Source: Kutzneria chonburiensis (GTDB taxonomy: Bacteria; Actinomycetota; Actinomycetes; Mycobacteriales; Pseudonocardiaceae). Taken from it: a stretch of DNA of 64,000 nt. Both the position numbers and the translations under genes were made by a program. The first letter of the stretch is position 1, and each line of letters starts with the position of its first letter. Location: NCBI RefSeq assembly GCF_028622115.1, contig NZ_CP097263.1, positions 9,559,501 through 9,623,500 of the forward strand, read 5' to 3'. Shown piece after piece: positions 62,962-64,000 of the stretch. The notes under the pieces were generated by a model. The model saw nothing but the letters and a program-made list of their open reading frames with translations, made no database searches and was not told the DNA's origin.

Positions 62962-64000
62962 CTACACGTTGGCCAGGGCCAGGCTGGGCAGCTTGGCCAC
63001 GGCGAAGCTGCGCCGCTGGTAGAACCACCAGGTGACGGCGAAGCACAGCACGTAGAACCCGATGAAGCCGTAGAAGGCGTTGTCGGCGACCTTGGTCGCG
63101 GCCACCGAGCTGGCGATGATCCGCGTGACGAAGAAGCCGCCGAAGGCGCCGATCGCCGACACGATGCCGATCGCCGCGGCCGCCTCGCGCTTGCCCTTGC
63201 GCACGGCCTCAGCAGAATCGACACCTTCAGCGGTGTCGCGTCGAGCCTGGGCCACGAAGATCGCCGGGATCATCCGGTAGGTGGAGCCGTTGCCGACACC
63301 GGCCGTCACGAACAGCACCAGGAACGCGCCGAAGAACAGCCCGAAGCTGCCGGACCGCTCGCCGGCCACCACGACCGCGGCGGCCACGCCCATCAGCACG
63401 AAGTTCCACAGCGTGACCCGGCTGCCGCCGACCTTGTCCGACAGCCAGCCGCCGGCCGGCCGGGCCACCGACCCGACCAGCGCGCCCAGCCAGGCGAAGT
63501 AGGTGCCGTGCACGGTCGGGAACTGGGTCTTGATCAGCAGCGGCAGCGCGGCCGAGAAGCCGATGAACGAGCCGAAGGTGCCGATGTACAGGAAGGACAT
63601 CACCCAGGTCTGCGACCGCTTGACCGCGGCCGCCTGCGCCGGGAAGTCGGACTTGGCGGTGCTCAGGTTGTCCTGGAACAGGGCCGAGCAGATGGCCGCC
63701 GCGATCACGAACGGCATGTAGAACAGGCCGGCGACGGCCAGCCCGACCCCGGTCGCCGCGGAGATCACCAGCGGGATGACCAGCTGCACCAGCGCGGCGC
63801 CGAGGTTGCCGCCGGCCGCGTTCAGACCGAGCGCGAAGCCCTTGCGGCTCTCCGGGTAGAAGAACGAGATGTTGGTCATCGACGACGCGAAGTTGCCGCC
63901 GCCGAAGCCGGCGGTGGCCGCCGCGAACAGGAAGAAGCCGAAGCTCGCGTGGCTGGTCACGGCCACCGTGAGCAGCGCGCACGGGACGAGCAGCATCAGC
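62962..64000 (-). CDS. narK: nitrate/nitrite MFS transporter (NarK-like), partial
   Basis: 345 residues seen; the 5' end lies beyond the window. MFS features are GFGGGNFASSMTNISFFYPESRKGFALGLNAAGGN, the nitrate signature region of NarK/NasA, and a second conserved stretch GNGSTYRMIPAIF. About nine hydrophobic helices remain. It exchanges or imports nitrate/nitrite. It is convergent with nothing visible and separated by 76 bases from the glycosyltransferase-like gene. Confidence 0.9.
   Translation of the reverse strand, partial: LMLLVPCALLTVAVTSHASFGFFLFAAATAGFGGGNFASSMTNISFFYPESRKGFALGLNAAGGNLGAALVQLVIPLVISAATGVGLAVAGLFYMPFVIAAAICSALFQDNLSTAKSDFPAQAAAVKRSQTWVMSFLYIGTFGSFIGFSAALPLLIKTQFPTVHGTYFAWLGALVGSVARPAGGWLSDKVGGSRVTLWNFVLMGVAAAVVVAGERSGSFGLFFGAFLVLFVTAGVGNGSTYRMIPAIFVAQARRDTAEGVDSAEAVRKGKREAAAAIGIVSAIGAFGGFFVTRIIASSVAATKVADNAFYGFIGFYVLCFAVTWWFYQRRSFAVAKLPSLALANV

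Overview
This is a high-GC actinobacterial chromosome segment, most like a Pseudonocardiales relative. The evidence is the GTG starts and strong G/C third-position bias, a WhiB protein, an actinobacterial-type FtsK/GntR integrative element, MmpL and YhgE/Pip proteins, and an RHS protein with a WXG-like N-terminus. Two integrated elements alternate with core chromosome. About six genes carry what look like single-base deletions in homopolymer runs, so the assembly may contain homopolymer errors.

Region 1 (1-12,536) is the right part of an actinomycete integrative and conjugative element (AICE). A leftward operon runs from about 6,417 off the left edge. It encodes small conserved AICE proteins, an FtsK-like DNA translocase, WhiB, a duplicated two-gene unit and a DUF2637/Spd-like membrane protein. 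A divergent GntR regulator with three operator copies, an HAD phosphatase, a SprT-like metalloprotease and cargo genes (DUF6414-like, DUF4145-like) follow. The element ends at a 3' half-tRNA (tRNA-Asn-like, 12,493-12,536) followed by a tRNA terminator, which is the attR. Integrase and Rep should lie left of the window.

Region 2 (12,601-22,662) is core chromosome: a serine hydrolase, a tryptophanyl-tRNA synthetase preceded by a clear Trp-codon attenuator, an amidohydrolase with TetR, an MmpL-ABC fusion with a YhgE/Pip partner, an IclR regulator and tRNA-Met(CAT).

Region 3 (22,631 to about 49,200) is a second integrated element. A serine integrase whose 3' end overlaps the tRNA-Met gene marks its left end. 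It carries a replication-relaxation protein, GntR/UTRA regulators and, at the right end, a DUF2637 operon. Its cargo is a defence island: a fused GmrSD enzyme, a three-gene DISARM-like operon (DUF1998 helicase with C-terminal nuclease, SNF2 helicase, Eco57I-like methylase) and two Mrr-like nucleases, with IS and peptidase debris between them.

Region 4 (49,216-64,000) is core chromosome again: an AraC regulator, a double SnoaL protein, a zinc-macrodomain/SirTM/alcohol-dehydrogenase operon (ADP-ribosylation signalling), an RHS toxin with immunity gene, LysG/LysE, a Ro60 orthologue directly preceded by a Y-RNA-like locus with a circularly permuted tRNA mimic, a GT-C-type membrane protein and a NarK transporter. 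The most exciting items are the Y RNA/Ro60 locus, the DISARM-like variant and the trpS attenuator.
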